Below, one piece after another: positions 1-5,821 of a DNA stretch of 5,821 bases. This stretch comes from an uncultured Actinomycetes bacterium (GTDB lineage Bacteria; Actinomycetota; Thermoleophilia; Miltoncostaeales; Miltoncostaeaceae): assembly GCA_903866425.1 (NCBI GenBank), contig CAIPNN010000092.1, forward strand, positions 1 to 5,821, read 5' to 3'. The position numbers and the translations under genes were made by a program. The notes below the pieces were generated by a model, which was given only the letters and a program-made list of their open reading frames with translations, did no database searches and was not told where the DNA came from. Positions within the stretch are counted from its first letter, which is position 1. Every line of letters begins with the position of its first letter.

Positions 1-2049
<2,049 letters not shown>

Positions 2050-2058
2050 GTGTGGCGA

Positions 2059-2065
2059 CTCCCTC
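2059..2065 (-). promoter_or_regulatory. Ribosome binding site of gcvP
   Basis: The minus strand reads GAGGGAG, 9 nt before the gcvP ATG. It is the clearest Shine-Dalgarno in the window and fixes the start. Its GAGGGA part is complementary (with one G-U pair) to UCUCUC in the conserved 3' core of glycine aptamer 2 (2111-2106), so it may be masked when the aptamer is unfolded. Confidence 0.8.
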
Positions 2066-2089
2066 GCGCAGTGTGCGAATCGGCGCCCC

Positions 2090-2169
2090 CGCTGTCCGTG
2101 TGCCTGAGAGATGCACCCGCAGTGCGGGCTTTCCCCATCGGCGGGGTGTCGAGCACCCTCTCTCCAGCG
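2090..2169 (-). promoter_or_regulatory. Glycine riboswitch, aptamer 2 (gcvP-proximal)
   Basis: On the minus strand the conserved glycine-aptamer elements occur in order: CGCUG (P1, 5' side, 2169-2165), GGAGAGAG, a variable hairpin arm with CCCCGCCGAUGGGG, a GC-rich arm GCCCGCACUGCGGGU, the conserved AUCUCUCAGGC, then ACGGA and CAGCG (P1, 3' side, 2094-2090). GAGAG and CUCUC pair as the inner stem. It lies about 40 nt upstream of the gcvP start. I see no hairpin followed by a U-run between it and the start codon, so control at translation start seems more likely than transcription termination. Confidence 0.95.
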
Positions 2170-2175
2170 TTACCG

Positions 2176-2262
2176 CGCCCATCACGGTCCGTGTGCCTGA
2201 GAGATTCCGGGGCGGTTGCTCCTTCGGCGCCGGCTCGAAGCCGGGCTCTCCCACGACGGGCG
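2176..2262 (-). promoter_or_regulatory. Glycine riboswitch, aptamer 1 (promoter-proximal)
   Basis: The minus strand has an unusually long P1: CGCCCGUCGUGG (2262-2251) pairs with CCGUGAUGGGCG (2187-2176) over 12 positions including three G-U pairs. Inside it lie GGGAGAG, the strongly conserved GGCGCCGAAGGAGCAA block, and AUCUCUCAGGC. With aptamer 2, only about 6 nt away (CGGUAA linker), it makes the classic tandem glycine riboswitch. Leader ACCG (2268-2265) can pair with CGGU of the linker (2175-2172), matching the leader-linker P0/kink-turn helix known for tandem glycine riboswitches. I did not verify the G-A pairs of a true kink-turn. Confidence 0.96.
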
Positions 2263-2274
2263 GTCGGTGAGGGC

Positions 2275-2280
2275 ACCGTA
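2275..2280 (-). promoter_or_regulatory. Candidate -10 box of the gcvP riboswitch transcript
   Basis: TACGGT on the minus strand fits TAnnnT. Six nucleotides downstream comes an A at 2268, which would be +1, and the RNA would then begin with ACCG, the leader part able to pair with the inter-aptamer linker. The spacing matches the other candidate -10 boxes in this window. No recognisable -35 (TTGACA-like) is present 16-18 bp upstream, so this rests on spacing and position only. Confidence 0.4.
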
Positions 2281-2321
2281 GCAATGGCTGCCGGATGCGG
2301 TGGGGAGTCCGGCGCCATCCG

Positions 2322-2327
2322 TAGTCT
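2322..2327 (+). promoter_or_regulatory. Weak candidate -10 box for the small membrane protein
   Basis: TAGTCT fits TAnnnT and would place +1 near 2334, giving a 5' leader of about 29 nt before GTG 2363, enough for the GAAGGG Shine-Dalgarno. There is no clear -35. It lies in the roughly 100-bp gap shared with the divergent gcvP promoter. Confidence 0.2.
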
Positions 2328-2362
2328 GCAACCCGTCCTGCTCCCGACGAAGGGTCTCCCTC

Positions 2363-2551
2363 GTGGCAGTGTTGCTCTACATCATCGGGATCATCGTCTA
2401 CCTGGCGCTGATCTTCATCACCATGTCCATCGCCCGCGGCAAGAACCGCAGCCCGCTCGGCTTCGGTCTGTTCGCCGTCTTCCTTCCGCTCATCGCCCTC
2501 ATCGTGGTGTTGATCATCTCGCCGGTGAACAACACCCCGCAGCAGAGCTGA
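2363..2551 (+). CDS. Small two-helix membrane protein of unknown function
   Basis: This is a 62-residue protein starting at GTG 2363 (VAVLLYIIGI). I chose this start because GAAGGG (2349-2354) lies 8 nt upstream and the protein then opens directly in a membrane helix. An in-frame GTG at 2300 would add a polar, arginine-rich 21-residue extension with no ribosome site. Helix 1 spans about residues 2-22, a basic loop ARGKNRS about 24-30, and helix 2 about 31-53, with a short polar tail. By the positive-inside rule the loop is cytoplasmic and both ends are outside. The loop and second helix resemble the K-G-R-S...LG...P.ALI pattern seen in many small bacterial membrane proteins of unknown role. 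I do not recognise a family. It is divergent from gcvP and convergent with the lipase. Confidence 0.75.
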   Translation: MAVLLYIIGIIVYLALIFITMSIARGKNRSPLGFGLFAVFLPLIALIVVLIISPVNNTPQQS

Positions 2552-2556
2552 TCTGA

Positions 2557-2573
2557 CGCGGGCCTAGCCCGCG
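2557..2573. terminator. Hairpin shared by two convergent genes (possible bidirectional terminator)
   Basis: CGCGGGC (2557-2563) and GCCCGCG (2567-2573) form a perfect 7-bp GC stem with loop CTA. The loop is the reverse complement of the lipase stop codon TAG, so the last lipase codons form one arm. The small membrane protein stops 5 bp before the stem. No T-run follows on either strand, so it is not a textbook intrinsic terminator, though such U-less hairpins are common in G+C-rich actinobacteria. Confidence 0.45.
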
Positions 2574-3838
2574 AGCGGCGGCACCGGCGTCGGCGACGAA
2601 CAGTTGTCCGGCGCCGGGGCGCCCGTCAGGCGGCCGTCGATCCACTGCACCACCGACGGCCCCACCACCATGGCGGTGGTGTTGTGCGACACATCGTTCA
2701 CCCACAGGGTGCTCATGGCAGTACCCACGCGGCACCAGCGTCGGATGATCGTCGCTGTGGTGCGCGGCAGTACCACCTCGTCGGTAATGCTCTGCGCGAT
2801 GAGCAAGGGCACGCCACGTGGCGTGGGCCGCGGTGTGTTCTCGGCGAAGCGCGCGCGCCACTGCGGCTGGTCCCACGGGTTCATGCGGAAGAAGTCCTGC
2901 CCCAGCAGGTCTTGACGCACGATGGCCGTGATTGCCGACCCCACGATGCACTGCCCCAGAATGCCCTGCCAGTGGTTCTGCCCGTTGGCGCTGAGGACAG
3001 CGTCCCGGTCGAGTTCGGGGTAGGCCTGTGGCCAGGTGCCCACCACGTCTGCGCCGATGACCCACGACGCCGACTGGTTCCACTGCAGGGCGAGCAGACC
3101 CTGCAGGTCGGCGGCGGGGGCTGCCGCGGCGATGGCCACCAGGTTCAGCTCGGGTGCGTACGACGCCGCCATGTCGCCCGCGGCGAGCGCCGCATGCCCG
3201 CCCTGTGAGTGGCCCCACGACACCCAGCGCGTTGATGCGCGGGCACCGGGCAGCGCGCGGGCTGCGCGCACCGCGTTGATGACGTCATGCCCCTCGTCAC
3301 CTGCGATGAGGTAGCCGTTGCGCCCCGGCGTGCCGAGCCCGGCGTAGTCGGTGGCGGTCACCACCCATCCGCGGGCGAGCATCTCACTGACCCAGGGCAG
3401 ATTGCCGATGGGGTTGGCAATGCGCGTGGGCGCACACTGCGGCGCAAGGCCCACGGTGCCGTGCGCCCACGACACCACCGGGCGCCCACCTGCCGGCGCC
3501 GGGCCGCGTGGGATGAAGACCATGCCGCTCGACACGGTGGGGCGACCGCGGAAGTCCTCTGACCGATAGAGCACGCGCAGCGCCCGCCCGCCGGGCACGG
3601 TCACACCGAGCGGCTCGGTGCGGATGATGTCGCCGGGCTGTCCGGGCGGCAGTGGGGTGGGCGGTGCGTAGAAGGGGGCGAGCGCATCCTGGCGCTGATC
3701 GGCGCGCACGTCGTCGCTGACGGTGAGCACCAGGGCGGCGATAACCGCGGCCGTAATCGCAAGCACCACGATCCAGAGGATGGGGTGCCTGATGGCATCG
3801 GGAATGCGCGGATCGTTGCCGGGTTGTGTCTGGTTCAT
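2564..3838 (-). CDS. Lipase-family alpha/beta hydrolase, membrane-anchored or secreted
   Basis: A 424-residue protein resembling the secretory lipase (LIP, PF03583) family, probably hydrolysing lipids or other esters outside the cell. A hydrophobic segment at about 20-40 is either a membrane anchor or a signal peptide; VRA before DQ (residues 44-46) would suit signal peptidase I. Family-like stretches are SWAHGTVGLAPQCAPTR (123-139, likely oxyanion-hole region) and TDYAGLGTPGRNGY (163-176). The nucleophile elbow GHSQGG gives Ser211. The other triad members are probably Asp353 (SITDEVV) and His385 (DVSHNT). Four cysteines (135, 297, 369, 413) could form two disulfides, fitting export. The ATG at 3838 has a weak GGTGA 9 nt upstream. 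It is a single gene, divergent from the antitoxin; substrate unknown. Confidence 0.88.
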   Translation of the reverse strand: MNQTQPGNDPRIPDAIRHPILWIVVLAITAAVIAALVLTVSDDVRADQRQDALAPFYAPPTPLPPGQPGDIIRTEPLGVTVPGGRALRVLYRSEDFRGRPTVSSGMVFIPRGPAPAGGRPVVSWAHGTVGLAPQCAPTRIANPIGNLPWVSEMLARGWVVTATDYAGLGTPGRNGYLIAGDEGHDVINAVRAARALPGARASTRWVSWGHSQGGHAALAAGDMAASYAPELNLVAIAAAAPAADLQGLLALQWNQSASWVIGADVVGTWPQAYPELDRDAVLSANGQNHWQGILGQCIVGSAITAIVRQDLLGQDFFRMNPWDQPQWRARFAENTPRPTPRGVPLLIAQSITDEVVLPRTTATIIRRWCRVGTAMSTLWVNDVSHNTTAMVVGPSVVQWIDGRLTGAPAPDNCSSPTPVPPLAG

Positions 3839-3846
3839 GTCAGTTG

Positions 3847-3857
3847 GTCACCGTGAC
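3847..3857. repeat. Dyad GTCAC-C-GTGAC in the lipase leader
   Basis: Perfect 5-bp arms surround one central base. With the candidate -10 at 3871-3866 the predicted +1 is 3859, putting the dyad at about +3 to +13. A one-base loop cannot fold well as RNA, so if it matters it is more likely a protein-binding DNA site. On the minus strand it also contains the GGTGA that may act as the lipase ribosome site. Chance is possible. Confidence 0.3.
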
Positions 3858-3865
3858 GTGTGGAA

Positions 3866-3871
3866 AGGCTA
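3866..3871 (-). promoter_or_regulatory. Candidate -10 box of the lipase gene
   Basis: TAGCCT on the minus strand fits TAnnnT; the 6-nt spacing puts +1 at an A (3859), with a leader of about 21 nt. The -35 position (about 3889-3894) lacks a consensus and falls in the GCAGC-N8-GCTGC dyad. Confidence 0.3.
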
Positions 3872-3876
3872 CATAC

Positions 3877-3894
3877 GCAGCACAATTTGGCTGC
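3877..3894. repeat. 18-bp dyad GCAGC-N8-GCTGC, possible operator between divergent promoters
   Basis: Perfect 5-bp arms GCAGC (3877-3881) and GCTGC (3890-3894) surround an 8-bp AT-rich centre, itself symmetric at AATT. It covers the expected -35 position of the antitoxin promoter (about 3884-3889) and that of the divergent lipase promoter. Phd/YefM-family antitoxins usually bind short palindromes at their own promoter, so this is the best operator candidate here. Confidence 0.4.
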
Positions 3895-3906
3895 AGAGAA
3901 AAGTGC

Positions 3907-3912
3907 TACGTT
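3907..3912 (+). promoter_or_regulatory. Candidate -10 box of the toxin-antitoxin operon, leaderless
   Basis: TACGTT fits TAnnnT and ends 7 nt before the antitoxin ATG. There is no Shine-Dalgarno between it and the start, so a leaderless or near-leaderless mRNA is predicted. The -35 is unclear. Confidence 0.5.
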
Positions 3913-3919
3913 GACGCAC

Positions 3920-4198
3920 ATGGCTGATCCAGTGGGTGTTCGCGAACTGCGCCAGAACCTCTCGAAGTACCTCGACCGCGTCAAAGCGGGCGAGTCGCTG
4001 GTGGTCACCGAGCACGGACGCGAGGTCGCCCGGCTGGTGCCATCTGGGCGCCTCGATCCCGCGATCGAGCGGCTGCTCGCGCGTGGCGCGACGATGCCCG
4101 TGGGCGATCTGCTCGATGTTCGCTGGCCCGCGGCCCCGCCCGAGGGCACGCCGTCAATCGACGAGATTCTCGACGACATCCGTGCCGACCGCGTATGA
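3920..4198 (+). CDS. Phd/YefM-family antitoxin (VapB role)
   Basis: A 92-residue protein. The N-terminal part VGVRELRQNLSKYLDRVKAG (5-24) followed by ESLVVTEHGREVARLVP (25-41) is the Phd/YefM DNA-binding fold, the 'REL...L...L..V..GE...VT..G..VA.LVP' pattern. The acidic C-terminal tail (SIDEILDDIRADRV, 79-92) is the part expected to wrap and block the toxin. The protein should neutralise the PIN toxin encoded next and repress its own promoter. I chose ATG 3920 over an in-frame GTG at 3860 because the protein then begins where the family begins and a -10 box sits just upstream; the longer version would read through the promoter. Its stop overlaps the toxin start (ATGA), typical of such operons. 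Confidence 0.9.
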   Translation: MADPVGVRELRQNLSKYLDRVKAGESLVVTEHGREVARLVPSGRLDPAIERLLARGATMPVGDLLDVRWPAAPPEGTPSIDEILDDIRADRV

Positions 4199-4593
4199 GC
4201 GGCCGCCTTGCATACCTTGACGCGTCGGCCTTCCTCAAGTTGCCATTCCAGGAGGCGGAGGCGTCCGCACTGAGTGCCGAGTTGAACCGTTGGCCCGTGC
4301 GGGTATCCAGCGCGCTGCTGGCAGTGGAAGCGGGTCGCGCCGCGCGCCGTGTCGGGCCGGCGCAGGTTGCCGCGGTTCAGGAAGGGCTCGATCGCCTGCT
4401 GCTCATCCCGATTGACGATCAGGTGCTCGGGCTGGCCGAGGAGGTCGGCGCGCCAGCACTTCGTTCGCTTGATGCCATCCACCTGGCAACTGCCACCCTC
4501 GTCGACACCGATCTCGGCATCGTGTTCACGTATGACCGGCGCATGATCGCCACTGCGACGGAGCTCGGCTTGCCTGTGGCCAGCCCGGCCTGA
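4195..4593 (+). CDS. VapC-like PIN-domain toxin, predicted ribonuclease
   Basis: A 132-residue single PIN domain, the normal VapC size. The metal-binding acids appear at the expected places: Asp9 in LAYLDASAFLKL, Glu45 in LAVEAGRAAR, Asp93 in LRSLDAIHLATA, and Asp114 in FTYDRRM. All four are intact, so the nuclease is probably active. VapC toxins are Mg2+-dependent endoribonucleases that cut specific tRNA or rRNA sites; the target cannot be read from sequence. The start ATG overlaps the antitoxin stop as ATGA and has no Shine-Dalgarno of its own, implying translational coupling, so toxin is made only when antitoxin is. The antitoxin is Phd/YefM-type rather than AbrB- or RHH-type, a pairing often seen in actinobacteria. 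Confidence 0.9.
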   Translation: MSGRLAYLDASAFLKLPFQEAEASALSAELNRWPVRVSSALLAVEAGRAARRVGPAQVAAVQEGLDRLLLIPIDDQVLGLAEEVGAPALRSLDAIHLATATLVDTDLGIVFTYDRRMIATATELGLPVASPA

Positions 4594-4598
4594 CGGGA

Positions 4599-4604
4599 TA
4601 CAGT
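4599..4604 (+). promoter_or_regulatory. Candidate -10 box of the flavin reductase gene, leaderless
   Basis: TACAGT lies exactly 6 nt before ATG 4611, so +1 would be the A of the start codon. It begins 5 nt after the toxin stop codon and no Shine-Dalgarno is present. This suggests the flavin reductase has its own promoter and is not simply part of the toxin operon. No clear -35. Confidence 0.5.
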
Positions 4605-4610
4605 CCGGGC

Positions 4611-5102
4611 ATGAGCGAGTCACACCTTCCCGGGGTCGACCCCGACGACTTCAAGGCGGCCCTGGGCCGTTGGGCAAGCGGCATCACGGTGGTCACGGCC
4701 GCCGGCCCCGAGGGCCCGGTGGGCCTCACTGTCTCGGCCTTCTCATCGCTCTCGCTGCACCCGCCGCTGGTGCTCGTGTGCATCGGCATGGCGTCATGGA
4801 CCCACGACTCGGTGGTGAACGCCCCGGGCTTCGGGGTGCATATCCTCGCCGCCGATCAGGAAGAGGTGTCCAACACCTTCGCCTTCTCGCGTGAGGACCG
4901 CTTCAAGGACCTTCCGTGGGAGGGTGGCCACCACGATGTGCCGATGCTCGGCGGTGCGCTGGCCAGGCTCGTGTGCGAGCGCCACCAGGTGGTGGAGGCC
5001 GGCGACCACAGCATCCTCATCGGGCGCGTGCTGCAGGCCGATGTCACCGACGCCGACCCGCTTGCATGGTGGAAGGGTGGATACCGACAGTTGGCGCAGT
5101 AG
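4611..5102 (+). CDS. Flavin reductase-like, FMN-binding split-barrel protein
   Basis: A 163-residue protein covering the whole flavin reductase-like domain (PF01613). Signatures are DDFKAALGRWASGITVVTA (12-30), GLTVSAFSSLSLHPPLVLVC (38-57), FGVHILAADQEEVSNTFA (74-91), GDHSILIGRV (131-140, with the conserved His133) and WWKGGYRQL (153-161). Members bind FMN or FAD and use NAD(P)H to make reduced flavin for a partner monooxygenase (the HpaC/ActVB type), or act as small flavoproteins on other substrates. No monooxygenase is next to it here, so the partner is unknown. It starts at ATG 4611, 17 nt after the toxin, with a candidate leaderless promoter in the gap. It is cytoplasmic; no membrane segment. 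Confidence 0.9.
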   Translation: MSESHLPGVDPDDFKAALGRWASGITVVTAAGPEGPVGLTVSAFSSLSLHPPLVLVCIGMASWTHDSVVNAPGFGVHILAADQEEVSNTFAFSREDRFKDLPWEGGHHDVPMLGGALARLVCERHQVVEAGDHSILIGRVLQADVTDADPLAWWKGGYRQLAQ

Positions 5103-5123
5103 CGGGGCGCAGTTCCGGCCCCG
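5103..5123 (+). terminator. Possible terminator hairpin after the flavin reductase gene
   Basis: CGGGGC (5103-5108) and GCCCCG (5118-5123) form a perfect 6-bp stem with a 9-nt loop, immediately after the TAG stop. No T-run follows. It separates the flavin reductase from the transporter unit, but in DNA this GC-rich a stem of this size can arise by chance. Confidence 0.3.
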
Positions 5124-5142
5124 TGGCCGCATGCACGTGACC

Positions 5143-5148
5143 TATGCT
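5143..5148 (+). promoter_or_regulatory. Candidate -10 box of the transporter unit, leaderless
   Basis: TATGCT is the closest match to TATAAT-like boxes in the window and lies exactly 6 nt before ATG 5155, the start of a 13-codon mini-ORF. The predicted +1 is therefore the A of that ATG. No convincing -35. Confidence 0.5.
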
Positions 5149-5154
5149 GCGCGC

Positions 5155-5196
5155 ATGACCCACGCCCCCCGCGTAACCCTGACCCTGCTCGCCTGA
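5155..5196 (+). CDS. Predicted 13-codon leaderless mini-ORF (leader peptide) before the MMPL transporter
   Basis: ATG 5155 to TGA 5194-5196 would encode MTHAPRVTLTLLA. Its start lies at the predicted +1 of the TATGCT promoter. Its stop is separated from the transporter ATG (5199) by only CG, so ribosomes finishing it could restart on the transporter. No Shine-Dalgarno for the transporter is visible inside it. The peptide has no run of one amino acid that would suggest classic attenuation; it may act only as a coupling device. It is not in frame with the transporter. Translation is inferred from architecture only. Confidence 0.4.
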   Translation: MTHAPRVTLTLLA

Positions 5197-5198
5197 CG

Positions 5199-5821
5199 AT
5201 GGCATCACTGCTGCATCGCATCGCGCGCTGGATCGCGCACCACCCCATCAAGGGGCTCATTCTGTGGGCGGTCATCGTGGTTGGGCTCACCGCCGTGGTG
5301 TCGCTGGTGGGCGCGCAGACCACCAACGACAACAGCCTGCCCGGCACGCAGAGCCAGGACGCCACCAACGTGCTGGCGGCCGACTTCCCGCCCACCGAGA
5401 ACGGCACGAGCCCCATCGTGTTCAAGGTGAAGACGGGCACGGTCAACTCGACGGCCAACAAGAACGCCATCACCGCGTCGGTCAAGGCCATCGCCAAGGT
5501 GCCGCACGTCACCCAGGCCACGAGCCCCTACGGCAACGCGGCCAAGTACCTGCAGAGCAAGTCGGGCACCATCGCCTATGTGCCGGTGCTCATGAACGTG
5601 AGCTCCGCAGCCATTACCGAGAAGCAGGCCCAGGCGGTGCTCGATGCCGCCAACCCGGCGGTGAAGGCCGGGTTGCAGGTCGCCGCCGGGGGCACGGTTG
5701 GCGCCACGCTCTCCAACCCGAATACCGACACCAGCACGGTGATCGGCCTCATCGCTGCCGTCATCATCCTGGCGGTCTCGTTCGGCAGCCTCATCGCCAT
5801 GTTCATCCCCATCGTCAGTGC
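5199..5821 (+). CDS. MMPL/RND-family transporter, N-terminal part; continues past the window
   Basis: The frame is open from ATG 5199 to the edge, giving 207 complete codons. A short basic start (MASLLHRIARWIAHHPIK) precedes transmembrane helix 1 at about 19-38. Next comes an extracytoplasmic porter domain with the family-like SLPGTQSQDATNVLAADFP (46-64), up to about residue 178. The second helix begins near 180 (VIGLIAAVIILAVSFGSL). This is the layout of actinobacterial MMPL proteins, which use the proton gradient to export lipids, drugs or other hydrophobic molecules; full length is usually 700 or more residues. The substrate cannot be told from this part. The upstream frame has no alternative ATG, GTG or TTG nearby, and no Shine-Dalgarno precedes the ATG, which suggests coupling to the mini-ORF ending 2 nt earlier. 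Confidence 0.88.
   Translation, partial: MASLLHRIARWIAHHPIKGLILWAVIVVGLTAVVSLVGAQTTNDNSLPGTQSQDATNVLAADFPPTENGTSPIVFKVKTGTVNSTANKNAITASVKAIAKVPHVTQATSPYGNAAKYLQSKSGTIAYVPVLMNVSSAAITEKQAQAVLDAANPAVKAGLQVAAGGTVGATLSNPNTDTSTVIGLIAAVIILAVSFGSLIAMFIPIVS

Noticed and set aside
2663..2681. Perfect 7-bp inverted repeat CACCACC-ATGGC-GGTGGTG
   Set aside because: It lies inside the lipase coding sequence (TTAMVV) and is explained by Thr ACC and Val GTG codons; no regulatory context.
2514..3218. Minus-strand open frame overlapping the lipase in another frame
   Set aside because: The lipase frame carries the GHSQGG elbow and catalytic triad; this frame gives Arg/Gly/His-rich sequence with no motif.
3860..3919. 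In-frame GTG start adding 20 residues to the antitoxin
   Set aside because: The extension would cross the operator-like dyad and the -10 box, has no ribosome site, and lies outside the Phd/YefM domain.
3835..4623. Minus-strand open frame of 262 codons across the toxin-antitoxin region
   Set aside because: It covers two recognisable plus-strand genes and both divergent promoters, and its translation has no recognisable domain.
4891..5196. Longer plus-strand frame ending at the same TGA as the mini-ORF
   Set aside because: Upstream of 5155 it runs out of frame through the flavin reductase and gives arginine-rich nonsense. Only the last 13 codons have a promoter-placed start.
4856..5521. Minus-strand open frame of 221 codons across the flavin reductase end and transporter start
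   Set aside because: It is antisense to two conserved genes, with a low-complexity Ser/Arg/Ala-rich translation.

Overview
The window looks like chromosomal DNA of a G+C-rich actinobacterium (Actinomycetota). The evidence is the strong G/C third-position bias, GTG/ATG starts, an MMPL-type exporter, a Phd/VapC pair, and several genes whose start codon lies exactly where a leaderless transcript would begin. I cannot place it below phylum level. There is no rRNA, tRNA, CRISPR array or insertion sequence.

Layout. (1) 1-2049, minus strand: the first 683 codons of gcvP, the glycine decarboxylase P-protein of the glycine cleavage system. The gene runs off the left edge just before its PLP-binding lysine. 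(2) 2090-2268, minus strand: a tandem glycine riboswitch ahead of gcvP, followed by a good Shine-Dalgarno, with a candidate promoter whose predicted +1 falls at the start of the riboswitch leader. (3) 2363-2551, plus strand: a small two-helix membrane protein divergent from gcvP. (4) 2564-3838, minus strand: a membrane-anchored or secreted lipase-family alpha/beta hydrolase, convergent with the small protein. A 7-bp hairpin holds the lipase stop codon in its loop. (5) 3839-3919: a compact divergent promoter region with two dyads. (6) 3920-4593, plus strand: a Phd/YefM antitoxin and a VapC-like PIN toxin overlapping by ATGA. (7) 4611-5102, plus strand: a flavin reductase-like FMN-binding protein. 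(8) 5155-5196 and 5199 to the right edge, plus strand: a predicted 13-codon leaderless mini-ORF, then the N-terminal part of an MMPL/RND-family transporter.

How the parts work together. Glycine sensed by the riboswitch should turn on gcvP, so that excess glycine is broken down to CO2, NH3 and a one-carbon unit on tetrahydrofolate. The toxin-antitoxin pair is a self-contained module. The lipase, flavin reductase and transporter look like separate transcription units. The most interesting non-coding signals are a possible switch in which the aptamer-2 core and the gcvP Shine-Dalgarno pair exclusively, a repeated TAnnnT-N6/7-start arrangement at several genes, and the mini-ORF two bases upstream of the transporter start. 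I found nothing that amounts to a clearly new biological system.
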